A DNA stretch of 64,000 bases from Heterocephalus glaber (GCF_000247695.1 NW_004624805.1:3836939-3900938), one strand, 5' to 3'. Shown: positions 10,880 to 22,780, counted from the first letter of the stretch. Notes: generated by a model from the letters alone, not told the origin. Program-made: numbers and translations.

Positions 10880-11960
10880 TGCTTTAGTGAACTTTACTGA
10901 GGATAATTGCACACAAGATATACTATTGTATGTGTACATTTCAATTAGTTTTGGTATACTACATCAAGATAATATGACATCTCTGTCATCCCTAAAAGCC
11001 TTGTGCCCAGTCTGTCAGTCCTCACCTGTGCCCCATATATCCAATAATCTATCTGTTGTTGGCCACTAAAGATTGGATTTAGCCGTTTAGAATTGGAATC
11101 ATATTGCCTGGCTTCTTTTGCCCTGAATAGTGTTCTAAAGATTTTTAGTACTTCATTCCTTCTGTATTGTTGAGTAGCATTTCATTGTATACATACACTA
11201 CAATAATTTTTATAGCCATTCATCTATAATGGACTTAATTTTTGTTGCTTCTTATTTTTTCCATAACGAATACACATTCATGTAACAGTTTTATGTGCAT
11301 ACATGCTAACATTTCTCTTGGGTAAATACTTAGGATTGGAATTGCTGATTCATATGGTAAGTATACATGTGGTTAATATGGTAAGAAACTACCAAAATAG
11401 AGTGCTTGTAACACTTTTATTTTGCCCCAGCAATATATGAGTGCTAGTTGCTCTACATCTTCACAAACACTTGTTCTTGCTTTTAATTTTAGCCATAGTA
11501 GGAGCTGTGTGGTAATGTCATTTCAGTTTTGATTTAGATTTCATTGTGACTAATAATGTTTGAAGAGCTGGTGGTGTATTTATTGGTCATTTATTTTCTT
11601 TTGTAAAATGTTCAAATCGTTTGTCCATTTTTAGTTGAGTTGTTTGCATTTTTACTGATTTGTAAGAGTTCTTTGTATAGTCTTGTCTCAAGTTACTTTT
11701 TGATATTTTCCTTTTTTGTTGAGATTCTCCTTTTCTGTGCCTAGTCTTAATTTCTTAATGATACCTTTGAAGAAAGTTTTAAATTTTGATAAACAGTTTA
11801 TAATTTTATTCTTTTAGTTTTTATGATTTTTGTTTACTAAGAAAGCTTCACTAAATTAAGGTAAAGATTTGCTTTCATATATTTAAGAAGTTACTGCTTT
11901 TAACATTTCAGTTCTATGATCCATTTCAGGCTAATGTTTTTTATACTGTTTTGATCTTCA
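10880..11960 (-). mobile_element. old L1 fragment
   Basis: It begins with a 3'-UTR-like block (GTGAACTTTACTGAGG, TTGGTATACTACATCAAG) and continues with antisense ORF2 3' blocks: CATTTCATTGTATACATACA, 'CTTGGGTAAATACTTAGGAT', 'TTGTCCATTTTTAGTTGAGT'. Decayed with many stops. It accounts for the 90-codon ORF at 10797-11069. Confidence 0.65.
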
Positions 11961-12215
11961 TCTGCAAAACTACCTGAGTTATTACTCTTCAGTAATTTGC
12001 AAACACAAAAGACAAAAGTTTGTTCTTAACTCTCCAAAAGTTGTGTTTGAAGTTTTAAAATATGTTTTCTTCAAGGCTTACCTAAGAACCAAAGCCCAAG
12101 ATAGTAGAGGAACACAATCCCACTTCCCTGGTTTTAAACATTTTTAAATAAGGGAAGTTACATTGTGCATCATCAGTGGTTTCAAGATTTTTTTGTACCT
12201 GTGACTTTTGTTATG

Positions 12216-12412
12216 TTTTTTTGTAGTGAGTATTAAACTAGGGCCTTTGCACTAAGGTACATCCCCAGCCTTTAAAAATTTTTACATTTTTTTAATTTGA
12301 GAAAAAAATCTTACTAAGTTGCTGAATTGTCTAGGCTGGCCTGAAACTTACAACCCTCCTGTCTCAGCCTCGTAGAGAGCTGGTGTCACAGTTATCTGCT
12401 TCCACACCTGGC
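12216..12412 (-). repeat. composite B1 + ID-like SINE, host of a younger insertion
   Basis: Antisense ID-like unit (TTAAACTAGGGCCTTTGCAC, ACATCCCCAGCC) followed by an antisense B1 unit ('CTAGGCTGGCCTGAAACTT', 'CTCAGCCTCGTAGAGAGCTG', CACACCTGGCC). Its distal end is the target of the young SINE at 12422. Confidence 0.65.
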
Positions 12413-12421
12413 CTCATGACA

Positions 12422-12513
12422 CTTTTTTTTTTTTTTTTGCGGTACCAGGGATTGAACTCAGGACCTTGTGCTTGCAAGGCAAACGTGTTGCCGCTGAGCT
12501 AAATCCCCGGCCC
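12422..12513 (-). mobile_element. young ID-like SINE, copy 2, nested
   Basis: 18-T tail, GGTACCAGGGATTGAACTCA, then GCTGAGCTAAATCCCCGGCC. Flanked by a perfect 10-bp duplication CCTCATGACA (12412-12421 and 12514-12523). The left copy touches the end of the older composite SINE, which dates the insertion as younger. Confidence 0.9.
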
Positions 12514-12523
12514 CCTCATGACA

Positions 12524-13499
12524 TATTTTTAATTCACTGAGATATAGTGTAGTTAAGGCTATAGTTTCAGAGAAAGATGCCTAAGGAGAGTGACCATGTT
12601 GAGCAGAATGTGAATGTCATCTTTGTAGTTTCTTATTTCCTACCTGGTTGTAATGAGTTTAGCACGACATTACTTTCTTTTTGCATTCCATAGCTTTTAT
12701 GTTTATGTGGGAAATTTGTTTAAACTTTACCTTTGTTTTGAGTTCGTCAAAGGACATATTTTTATTTTTGGCATATATATTTGGTGCTATTGTTATCTAC
12801 ATATTTTGCCCTTTTGTTATGGCTAGAGAAAACTTTTAGTTATTGAACTTTGATGAGTTGATCATAGGTACATTTTATTTATCTATATGTATCTTCTTCA
12901 TTTCCTAAAAGATGTAGATGCCATTGGATTTATTCATATGTAATCCTTGTTTTTTACTTTATTTCTTTTTTATCAATTATTCCTATTTATTGAAAGTCTG
13001 TTATGACTAGCATATGGTATTGTTTTTAAAGCTCTCACTTTTTAATATTCCTTTCACCTGTATTTGTCTTGAATATTCTGCAGATTAATCATAATTCCTT
13101 TATATCTAGTTTCTGTAGGTACGTTTATAGAAAGAGTATTGAACTGGGAGATAGAATTCTTAGATTCTAATATTGAATGCCATTTCATTAATTGGCCTAA
13201 TAATTGGGTTTATCCTGGCCTGCGTTCACCTGTGGCGTGAATGTGATGGGTTATGTGTATGAGGCAGTAAGACTGAAGGTGATGTACACAGTACCTTGCC
13301 ATGAGGACCTTGTGGTGTCAGAGGGAAGAAAAATAGGAAAAAACATTCAGAATGTAGTTGGTAACTAATTGCTACTTTACACCTTGTGCATGGAGGGGAT
13401 GAGTGGTGCTTAAACTGAGCCAAAGAGGATATGTGGTGGTTATTCTAGGAAAAATGTGAAAAGTAGTATTCCCTACAAGGGCAGTAGTACAACAGTGTG
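12524..13499. other. intronic, nothing recognised
   Basis: AT-rich. A MIR-like patch may lie at about 13140-13220, but it is too diverged to call. Confidence 0.35.
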
Positions 13500-13524
13500 A
13501 CACACACACACACACACACACACA
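13500..13524. repeat. (CA)n microsatellite
   Basis: Twelve uninterrupted CA units within GTGTGACACACA...CATATTG. Confidence 0.95.
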
Positions 13525-15144
13525 TATTGTGGCACCTGCATTGCACTTGGCTGAACCGTGTAGGGTAAGTGAAGCAATAGTTAAGGATGAGGCTAGAGAA
13601 TTAGGAAGCATATGAAGAGGAGAGCTTTATATTACCATGAAGAGTTTGAATTTTACCTTGGATATGGTGGGTCAGAGGTCTTAAAGTTGGAAATGATATG
13701 ATTAGCTTTATATAATTCATCATTTTACATTTCTTTATATAGTGTTGACATGATTAAAAATTCAAGAAAAATCCTTGCTTTACTAAAAGTGGAAGAAATT
13801 GTAAATGTAAAAGCTAATTCATCCTGCTTTACTGAGTTTTTGCTTGTTACAGTAAGATGAGTAGGTTCATATAGCAATTGTGTTGCATGGTGCTACCACC
13901 ATCATCAAAGTCACCACCATTCTGCCATCTTGATGGCATCCGTACAAGGCTTATTTTACTGGGAGCATAGGTGGCTTTAGGTTCAAGTTGGTGGCTGAAA
14001 TCTGTATACCAAGTTGGCTGTACATTTCTGAGCTTTGCACTCTTTTGGGGAGTTGGGCATTTTAATTTTTTTCCTTTTCCTAGGCAGATGTTTTGTGAAT
14101 TTACAATCCTATGAAATAAGTTAGTTTTACTGCTTTTAATTATGGTTCTCCAAAGATGTAAAATATATTACATTTATTATTACTAGATAATTCCTGGGTT
14201 ATTTCTGGTGTTTTTATGGTTCTGTATGGCGCTCCATCTTGTGAACCTGTTAATGTACCTGTTAATGTACCTTGTGAACCTGTTAATATCTGTTTTCTAC
14301 TATAGACACCTGATAAACCAGTTAGATGTTTCTTGCCATTTTCTAAGCTATCATGGCCCAGTGCCTGATTATCTATGATAAATGAGGCTAATAAGTCAGC
14401 CTCCCATTTCATTGCCTGAATTAAAATAGGCACCCATAAAACATTCCAGTTCAAATAAAATAAAACTTTATTTACCTGAATATTTCTTTTTCTAAGTACT
14501 GTAGTTCAGGCCTCGTGTAGGATTTTCTTACTGAATAAGAAATTCAAGTTGTTCTGTATGCTATAAGAGAGATTAAAACTAAAGCCTTTAAAGACCATAT
14601 GTTGAGGGAATACACTTTACCATGTTTTGACGTCTAAGTTTAATAGTTCTTACATAAGAATTTGTACCTAATTTAAGCTGGATCAGTTTATAAAAATTTC
14701 ATGTGTGATCTAATTTATATGTTGGCTTTTGTGCCCTATATGTTAAAATATACTGTATCGTTTTAATCAAAACTTTAAAAATTAACCTCCTTTACTAGCA
14801 TCCACTTGAACCTTATTGTACTGTACTTATGTGCTTACCTTGCTTTATGCATTGTGTGTGAGCCAATAGTGAAACTGAATGGTTATAAAATTATTTAATA
14901 TTTAATTTTCATCAGATCTGGCTAATTTTTTGTGGTGAGGCCCAGCATTTTTTGGTGAGAAACATCAGTTTTTTCATAATAGCTGAATATAAAGTTTTAC
15001 TGTACCACCTTCAAAAATGGTTTAGGGAAGGAAGGGACCGTAAGGCAGTCCTCAATAAATTTATTCCTTGGCAGTATTAATATTAAGTGTATGGGGAGGG
15101 AAACATGGTGTTAGATTTTTGTTTTTGCTTTTTTAATTTAGGAG
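13525..15144. other. intronic, one small tandem repeat
   Basis: Mostly AT-rich and unrecognised. The part near 13620-13720 (AGAGTTTGAATTTTACCTTG) may belong to the L2-like family seen elsewhere. The tandem repeat at 14238-14288 is listed separately. Confidence 0.35.
14238..14288. repeat. short imperfect tandem repeat
   Basis: CTTGTGAACCTGTTAATGTA and its parts recur: the 12-mer ACCTGTTAATGT appears twice in tandem, and CTTGTGAACCTGTTAAT appears at both ends of the block. Confidence 0.7.
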
Positions 15145-15342
15145 GTTTTTTGTTTTTTGTTTTTTGTACTGGGAAACTCAGGGTCTTTTCAGTGAACAAC
15201 ATCCCCAGACCATTTTTATTTTTCATTTTGAGACAGGGTCTTACCAAGTTCCTAAGTGGCCCAGGCTAGCCTGGAACTTGAAATCTTTCTGCCTCAGCCT
15301 CCAAGAGGGCTCGGATTACAGGAATGCACCACCATACCTGGC
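15145..15342 (-). repeat. composite B1 + ID-like SINE
   Basis: T/G-rich tail, an antisense ID unit shortened in its middle (GTACTGGGAAACTCAGGGTC, then CAACATCCCCAGACC), then an antisense B1 (TTTGAGACAGGGTCTTACC, 'CTGCCTCAGCCTCCAAGAGG'). Third copy of the same composite order. Confidence 0.7.
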
Positions 15343-16639
15343 TAAGGTGTTAGCTACTTTAAGATTTCATTACCAGACCGATCTCCATCTTGTTCATTTT
15401 TACCTTCTTTCTGTGGCACCTGGGAATTGGATTTGTGTTTAATGCAGGGTCCTCAGTGCCGATGACACAGTAGTCATACTTCTCCCATTGCATTCTGAGT
15501 TTCTGATCTGATCGCCATATTCTCATAGATAAGGAAAGAGATTACAGGCAGAAAATAGAAGTAAAAAAGGATAAAGAGTACAGAAGTGGTGAATATGGGT
15601 GGGTATAAACAAAGTCGGAATAAAAAACTTGGGAGCAGGGTAAAATTGCTGATCATCTGTAGAGTTGAAGTTATATGTGTATGTTAAAATTTCCGAGTCA
15701 AGGAAGGAAAACCTACGAATAATGTGTTTATCTTCCAAAGTAGTAGAGAAGGAAAATAGGCTAAGGAAAGACACTTGACTCTAAGAAAAAAAAAATGAGA
15801 AATGGCAGAGAGGAAGAAAAGAAAGAGATGACAAGTAGAAAGCAAAGAACTAGGTAATGGTGGTGAGTACAAATATAGTTATTGTAGTACGTACCAGAAT
15901 GTTCCACATAACAGAAATCGCTGGTTGGATTTGATAAAATAATGAATTTCATGTATGACTAAAAATATTAACTAAAATAGTAAGACTATTTTAATACCAT
16001 GTTGACTTTCAAACAAAAATCCATCTTACAGAGTGATGGTCTCTAAATAGTGATAAAGGGAAGGCATAATTTTTAAATTATTACATCACTTAGGTTATAC
16101 ATTCAAAATATACTAAGCAAAAAGTAGGAGCACAAAAGGCACAGGCAAATATTTTGTCATTGTGTGTTGTTTGGAATAGTCTCTTAATAAATGTGGAACA
16201 AGCAGAGGAAAGTCAACAAGGAAAAAGGATTGTAAAAATAAGATGTACAAGTTTTCCCTAATGGATGCATATGGAACACTGCCCCTCACAGCACCAGCTT
16301 TCTTTTCAAGCATGCAAGGAATGTGTAAAAATTGATCACATTTTGGTCATCCAGCTTTCACAGATTTCAGTGTGTTGGCCTTATAATATATTGTTTATGA
16401 AGATAGGAGTAATAACATAATTTCCTTGCATGTTTTGAAATTAAGGTGTTTATTTCCAAGTAAGTGGTGAGTGAAAAATGAGTAAGGAAAATTGGAAAAT
16501 ATCTATAGCTAACAATAAAATACTATATATCAGAACTTGTTTATTAAGGTAATTTATGGAAGCTTATGGACTTCAGCACAAACAGTAACAAAGTCTGAAG
16601 AACAGTTAACTGCACATTCCTAAGAATTAAAAAAGATTA
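15343..16639. other. intronic, purine-rich patch, nothing else seen
   Basis: Region 15530-15850 is purine-rich on the + strand (AAGAAAAGAAAGAGATGA and similar), so the minus-strand ORFs here are rich in F, S and L. They are compositional, not genes. Confidence 0.4.
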
Positions 16640-18432
16640 ACTGAATACTGTCTTAATTGAAGTAAAGGGAAATAGTAAAGATGAAGGTGTAAACTAATGA
16701 AAAAGAAGGGAAAATAAGCTAGAGACGAAATAGTGCGGCTAAAAGATTATTTGAGAAAACAGAACTCCTGGCAAGATTCATCAGGGAAAAGAAGTCACAA
16801 AGCAGTACTGTATCTGGAATGAAAACGAGGATGTTACTACAGAGCATTCAGGAATGATCAACTTTGTGATCATTAACATGGTGATCTGAACTATTATAAT
16901 GGAAAGCTTAAGACAGATGGACAAACTGAGAAAAACAATAGCTCATTCTGGTTTAAGAAGCAATATAAAATTGAATAAACTTAAAAGGAAAAATAGTCTC
17001 ACAGAAAAAAATATCAGCTGAAGGTTTACTAGCAAGTTTTACAAAAGACCCACTGAACAATTCCAGTATTACAGAAATATTTCATACTTTGTAAGAAAGG
17101 ACAACAATGTTCAACTCATTTTATGAAGCTAGAAGAAGAGTATCAAAAGTGAAAATTGCAGAGCAGTCCTTAACCCAAAAAATAGATACAAAAATTCTTA
17201 AGTTAAATATTATACTTAATCTAGCAATGTGTAAGAATGTAGCACATCATCACCAAGTTTGGATATATCCTAGAATTTTAAACTTGTCTATGTATTAGAG
17301 CAATTAATATAATTTGCCACATCAGCGCTCTAAAGGAAAACATCATGTAAGTATCTCAGTAGATCCATTTGTGATAAAAAAATTTTAGCAAGTTAGTGAA
17401 TAAAATGGCCCTTTCTTGACCTGATGAAGTCTCTTTTTTTCAAAGAAAATCTGTGGCCTGTTTTCTTATAGTCAGTGGCAAAGTATAAAGGCATTCATTC
17501 TCTTTATGTAAGGCAAAAGACAGAAGTTCCTGTTGATGCTGCTTTTAATCAACCTTGTACTACAGGTATAGCTAGTGCCATAAATTAACAAAAAAGAGAG
17601 CATCACCATTAGAAAGAAAAATTAAATGCCATTGTTTGTAGATTATCTGTACAGCCTAGAAAACTGACAGGTAAATTATCAGAATTAATATTTAAATTTT
17701 GATGGAAAATCATTATATCAAACTCAATTAAATTTTTGAATTCTTGGCTGGCATATGCATTTAAAAAGCTATCTTGACATCATTACGATAGTATAAAGTA
17801 ATGTGACTAAATCTAATAAACAATATACTGTATCCTTATGAAGAAATTACAAAACATCATTGGAAGACTTCGAACAAGACCTAATTAAATGACATAGTGT
17901 ACCATGTTCATGGAAGAAAACTTGAATGTTTTTGTGGAACTTGACAAGCTGTTGCTAAACCTTACAAGGAGAAGCTAAGACATAATGCAAGATGATTCAT
18001 TAAGGAAACTTGGTCCTTAATGGCCCTGAATTACCAGTCATTGGAATTAGATGACCCTTTTAACAGCTGGTGTTGTTGAATAAATTCAGTGGAAAAACTT
18101 CTTCACATTATTTAGAAAAATCAGTTTGGGTGGATTATAGATCCAAAATTAAAGGTAAAGCAAAGGTAAGGTAAAACCATAGCCCTTTCTAAAGGTAGTA
18201 GAATAGAATAGCTCCATGACTTCGAGTAAATAAGATAAAAAGACATAAAATAAGCAAAAGATTGGCGAATATGACTAAAGCAGAATTAAGAATCTCTTTT
18301 GACCAATAGATACTGTAAAGGATGTGGGCGTTAGTATATGCAAAAATCTACCACTCAGTGAAATAAAGATAACCTAATAGAAACTGGACAAAGGTTTTGG
18401 ATAGGCCACTCATAAAAGAATAAACCCAGTTG

Positions 18433-18525
18433 GGGGGCTGGGGATTTAGCTCAGTGGTTCCGCCACCTGTCCTGCAAGCACAAGGACCCGAGTTTGATCC
18501 CTGGTACCAAAAACAATAAAAAAGT
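18433..18525 (+). mobile_element. young ID-like SINE, copy 3
   Basis: GGGGGCTGGGGATTTAGCTC at the head, AGTTTGATCCCTGGTACCAA at the B box end, then an A-rich tail. An 18-bp duplication with one mismatch flanks it (18415-18432 and 18526-18543, AAAGAATAAA[C/T]CCAGTTG). Confidence 0.92.
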
Positions 18526-18562
18526 AAAGAATAAATCCAGTTGACCAATAAGCATATTACAT

Positions 18563-18900
18563 GGTCAGCATCCCTAATCTGAAAGTCTGAAATCCAAGAT
18601 GTTTTAAAATCTAAGATTTTTTTTTTGAGTGCAAAGGTGATACCACAAGTGGAAAATTCCACATCTGATGTCATGTGCCAGGTTGTAGTCAGAATGTAGG
18701 TACACTAAAAATGTATAAAATTGCCTTTCAGCCATGTGCATGAAGTGTGTATGAAGCATCACTGAACTTAGTGTTTAGATCTGGGTTGTGCCCCCAAGAT
18801 ATCTTGTATATATGCCAATATTCTAAAATCTAAAAATGTCCAAAATTGGAAATATTTTTTGGTACCAAGTACTTTAGGTAAGGTATACTCAATCTGTATA
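18563..18900 (-). mobile_element. pogo/Tigger-type MITE inside L1
   Basis: The ends are related inverted sequences: CAGCATCCCTAATCTGAAAG at the left, and GGTAAGGTATACTCAATCTG at the right, whose complement begins CAGATTGAGTATACC. The interior keeps 'CCCCCAAGATATCTTGTATA', typical of a widespread mammalian pogo-type nonautonomous family ('ttgagtatcccttatccgaaatgcttgggacc'). The exact subfamily is not resolved. Confidence 0.6.
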
Positions 18901-18941
18901 AGAGATAGTCACCTTAATGAGTAATCAGAAAAATGCAAATT

Positions 18942-19058
18942 TTTTTGGAGGTTTATTTGTTTTGTTTTGTTTTGTTTTTTGGTACCGGGCTGAAACTTGG
19001 GACCTTGCACTTGCGAGGCAGGTGACGGAACCACTGAGCTAAATCCCCAGCCCTGGAC
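18942..19058 (-). mobile_element. young ID-like SINE, copy 4, with (TTTTG)n tail
   Basis: Tail of TTTTG units, GGTACCGGGCTGAAACTTGG, then ACTGAGCTAAATCCCCAGCC. The flanking AAATGCAAATT at 18931-18941 and 19059-19069 is the duplicated L1 target. Confidence 0.88.
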
Positions 19059-19360
19059 AAATGCAAATTAAAACCACAATGAGAAGACAGAAATACCTGC
19101 CAATATAATATTATAAAATACTGACAGTTAATAGAGTATACCTATATTCAAAAAGTTGAATCATTTCAGGAATATAGTGCAGATCATAGAAGACTATACA
19201 GATGATTCATTTACATAAAATCCAAAGACATGCAAAATTAATATGTTGTTTTAGGATACATATGTATGTGTTGCAACATTAAAAGGAATGATAAAATTTA
19301 GGAATGAGTGAGTTTGGACATAGTATATATCAGAGGAGAGGGTAATTTTTTTCTTTAAAA

Positions 19361-19804
19361 AAAACTGGATAGTGAATACTCAAGTATTTACTGTTTTATC
19401 CTTTGTATTTTAAATGTTTTTGTAGAATTATTTAATGCTGCATGTCATTACTTATTGATAACAATTGATAGCTACTAATAATTGACATTTAATTGAAAAT
19501 AGTAACTGAAATGCAAAATGAATCTTTTTGGATAGAGCAGGGGATTTGCTGTGTATTTCCTATGTATGTACATTTAATCTTTGTGAGTCCTCAAAAGTAA
19601 TTTCTTTTTTATATGTCTTTTCTAAGCATTAATATTACTGACCACGTTTTAGGAAATTTGAAAAAGGCATTACTGTATTATATTTTTATAATTTTAACCA
19701 TGTATGATGTCTTATACTATTGAATTTGTGGTTATAACATTTTGTAGACTCTTACTGTTTTATTTATTTGTGAAACAGCAGCATTTGTGTAAGTAAAAGG
19801 TTTT
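19361..19804. other. intronic, nothing recognised
   Basis: AT-rich sequence with no supported feature. Confidence 0.4.
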
Positions 19805-19985
19805 AAAACATTAGCTCATTTAATCTTTCTTACAAGATATTGTCATCCTTATTTGATAAGACCAGGAGACTGAGACACAGGAAGGTATTGCCTAACGTCG
19901 CATGGCTCATGAGTTGGCCCTGCCTTCAGACCTAGGTAATCTGATTCCCTAGTCTCTGCACTTCACCAGTTAGAGAAGACCAGAT
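19805..19985 (-). repeat. MIR SINE
   Basis: Antisense MIR core: AGCTCATTTAATCTTTCTTAC, then 'GACCAGGAGACTGAGACACA', then 'CCTAGGTAATCTGATTCCC'. Well ordered along its length. Confidence 0.75.
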
Positions 19986-21278
19986 GCAGGGTATCCCTGC
20001 CTGCAGTGTGCCTCTGTTTCAATATTATGTAACAAACAGGTACTCTTTTTGAAGTTTGCCAGCATATTGTCAGACTGTGATGAATAGATTTAAATCTGAG
20101 AATGCGTAAAAGGTAATATTGGTAAACTGCATACTGCTAAGCATTACTGTTAAATTTCTGTCCATGTGTTCATGAGCTGAGAGAAGTAAATGAGCAAAAA
20201 TAGCTGTTAATCTAATTGCAAATCTGGCTATGATGCAGAGCTGGGATAGTGGCTCTGATAGAGCTGTAATTTTAAAATAATACCTTTCATCTTCTGGAGA
20301 TGAGTTAAAATTTAAAATAAGGTTTAATTAGAGTATGTATAAATTTGGGAAAGTGATAATTGCTTCAGACATGTGTACACATTACTTTTGGGAAATTCTT
20401 ACAGTAAAATAGAGTTAGATTGAATAGAGAAAATTGAGCAATTTTAAATAACTTGTGAAGGATCAGTAATAACATTCCAGAGCAAGGCACCAGGGTTAAA
20501 GAGAGAAGAATCTGACAAATCCACATTAGAGTAGTAACAGTTCTCTACCTGTACAGAATCAGTTAAGAGCCTTTATGTTGGAGGTTCTTTTCTGGAGAGA
20601 AAGTTTCATCCTGTGGCAGGGTATTTCTGATATGTGTCATCTCTAAGAATTTGGGCTTTTTTATTTGTATTGCTTTTTGTTAGCTACTTCAGATAGCTTA
20701 ATTTTCGATGACACATTCCTGACAAAACACATGACTGTTAATAATTTTTCCCTTAGAGTCAGTATTTCCTGTTTAATTTACTTGAATGGCCTGTTTTTCT
20801 TTCACAAGATTGGGCACATATGTAGAAAAATGTAAGCAGTTATTAAAATAAGGAAAACTCTTGTAGCTGAATAAAGGCTTTTAAAGAAACCACCATTATG
20901 TACAGCAGTTTATAGCTGTGACCATCAAGTCAGATAATTGGCCTGTTTATAAAGAACTCTGGATAATTATGATAGTGTGCCATCCCTATCTGGTATTTAT
21001 TTTGCTATACTTCTCTTATTGTGTACAATAGGTCATATAGTATATGGTATTTTAATAGTATTTTAGATTAATCCATCTCAGCCCAAAACAGGACAGCAAA
21101 TTGCAGCCTTGGAGATTTGAGGGTATACCCTTAGTGAAATATTTCTCAGAACGTGAGAAATATTTCTTGATTTCACTTTTGAAATTTAATGCAAATTGTT
21201 AGGATACTCCTGATTTATTTCTGTGTATTTTGTGGATGTATGATAGCTGTTTGTATTAATTTTTTTCCTTTTAAAAAT
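19986..21278. other. intronic; a higher-complexity patch at about 20150-20330
   Basis: The patch carries several homeodomain/POU-like words (TAATTGCAAAT, TTTAATTAG). It has no recognisable repeat, so it is a possible conserved noncoding element, though that cannot be shown from one sequence. Confidence 0.3.
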
Positions 21279-21289
21279 TAGGTTAAATG

Positions 21290-21364
21290 GGGACAGGGAT
21301 TTAGCTCTGCCTTGCAAGCACAACGTCCTGAGTTTGATCCCCGGTACCAAAAAAAAAAAAAAAA
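21290..21364 (+). mobile_element. ID-like SINE, copy 5, internally deleted
   Basis: Head GGGACAGGGATTTAGCTC joins directly to TGCCTTGCAAGCACAACG; the usual AGTGGTTCCGCCGCC segment is missing, which removes part of the A box region. B box AGTTTGATCCCCGGTACC and a 16-A tail are present. An 11-bp duplication TAGGTTAAATG lies at 21279-21289 and 21365-21375. Confidence 0.9.
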
Positions 21365-21754
21365 TAGGTTAAATGAATTCTTTAGGATGATTACATTATT
21401 TAATCTGTGGCTGCAAACTCTGTGTTATTCACTTTTCCTATCAACTATATCCTACTTTTGCACCAGGATATCTTTCTTTCAGATGTTAGATCATTTAAAG
21501 ATTCATTTTATGAATTATTGACTTATTATTTCAGTACTGAAACCATTTAGAAGATAACACTAGAGCAGTAGAGAAATCTGGTTTTGTTGAATGGAATGGC
21601 AGCTAGTATTTATGACCCATTGGAAACATTTTAGTGATAATACTTATCGCTCAGAAGAAAAGTAAATGCACTGCCTTCTTGTTTTTGGTTTTATGCAACT
21701 TTAGAGTTTGGTACTTGATGGCTTATTTGCTGTTTTTTAATATACTAGATAGTA

Positions 21755-22780
21755 TAATGTAACAACATTTATGCATTGCCTCTTGTGTTCTAGGTACCGT
21801 GCTAATTGCTAGGAATAATGAAAAATAAAGCTGCGATTCTATACTTTTGTGTCTAAACGGTCAAATGAGTAGAATCACAGAAACACTTTTAATATAAGGC
21901 AGTCACTGTAATACTGAGAAATGGAAAGGATGGCCAAAGGACACTTACTCAGAGAAATAACGGCTAAATGGAATATCAGGGAGGGGGAAGTAAGAGTATT
22001 AGTTTGTTTGTTTGTTTGTTTGTTTGTTTTTTGTACCAGGGATCAAACTCTGGACCTTCCGCTGTGAGGCAGGTGGCGGCACCACTGAGCTAAATCCTCG
22101 GCGAGATAGATTAGTTTTAATGAGGTTGATTATATGTGAGAATGGAAGTGAAAAAGACAGGTAAATGGGGACAGAGGACCAGCACAGAGGAGAGCAGGAG
22201 TGAAAGAACGTGAATAAGAAACAGAATGCTTTGTTCTGGAAACACAGGCAGATCTGTGTTGCTAAGAGTATAAAATAAGCAGAGAAATGAGCAGTGAGTC
22301 TGCTGAGATTTGAAAGCAACTCACGGAGGATTTTTATGCTGTGTTTAGGGACTTGCGCTTCATCTCTGTCTTTGCTCTAGAAAGTAGTTGAAGAGTTTTA
22401 AGCAGGGGCTGATTTGATTGTGTTTAGATTTAATAGATAACTCTGGTAGCTGTTGTGGAGCATGAATTTGAAGGGAAAAGACTGGAGGCGGGGAGGTGAC
22501 TTGGGAAATGGTTTTGGTAAGAATTCCATGAGGGCTTAAACTAGAACTGTGTTAGTTAATACAAATGGAGGAAAGGGAATGTTACAGGTTCTGTGTTTTT
22601 GTTGTTGGAAATACTAAATCTAGTAAGAGTTCATGCTTGGAAATGACCAGTGAGGGAGAACAGAGGTTAACTCCCAAGTTTCTAGCTTGAGTGAATGTAT
22701 GGATGGTGAGGGCATCAAACAAATGGAAAATGTGAGTAAGAATCAATGTGGGGGGTCAGTTTTGCATATTTTGAATTTTG
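21755..22780 (+). repeat. long ancient interspersed repeat (L2-like type)
   Basis: It begins 'TAGGTACCGTGCTAATTGC' and continues with blocks typical of one common mammalian repeat: 'AGGGGCTGATTTGATTGTG' (as AGCAGGGGCTGATTTG), 'ATAACTCTGGTAGCTGTTG', 'GAGGTTAACTCCCAAGTTTC'. Interrupted by the SINE at 22002. The family is not named with certainty. Confidence 0.45.
22006..22109 (-). mobile_element. young ID-like SINE, copy 6, with (TTTG)n tail
   Basis: TTTG-repeat tail, GTACCAGGGATCAAACTCTG, then ACTGAGCTAAATCCTCGGC. Short flanking repeat ATTAGTTT at 21998-22005 and 22110-22117. Confidence 0.87.

Larger units (their letters stand above)
16640..19360 (+). mobile_element. decayed L1, ORF2 through 3' end, interrupted by three later insertions
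   Basis: Blocks match L1 ORF2 sense order: 'CAACTCATTTTATGAAGCTA' (17113), CTCAGTAGATCCATTTGTGA (17356), 'CCATGTTCATGGAAGAAAAC' (17902), then the 3' motif GCAAATTAAAACCACAATGAG (19063; first 20 bases meant). The frame is broken throughout. The tail is split by a SINE (18433), a pogo-type MITE (18563) and a second SINE (18942). Removing them restores the expected order: 'ATAAGCATAT', 'TAATGAGTAATCAG', 'AAATGCAAATT', 'AAAACCACAATGAG'. Confidence 0.75.

Noticed and set aside
16640..18420. Possible lysine/asparagine-rich gene
   Set aside because: The block order matches decayed L1 ORF2, so it is a dead retrotransposon.
18433..18525. tRNA gene (A and B boxes present)
   Set aside because: The unit is flanked by target duplications and an A-rich tail and recurs 14 times, so it is a SINE and not a tRNA gene.
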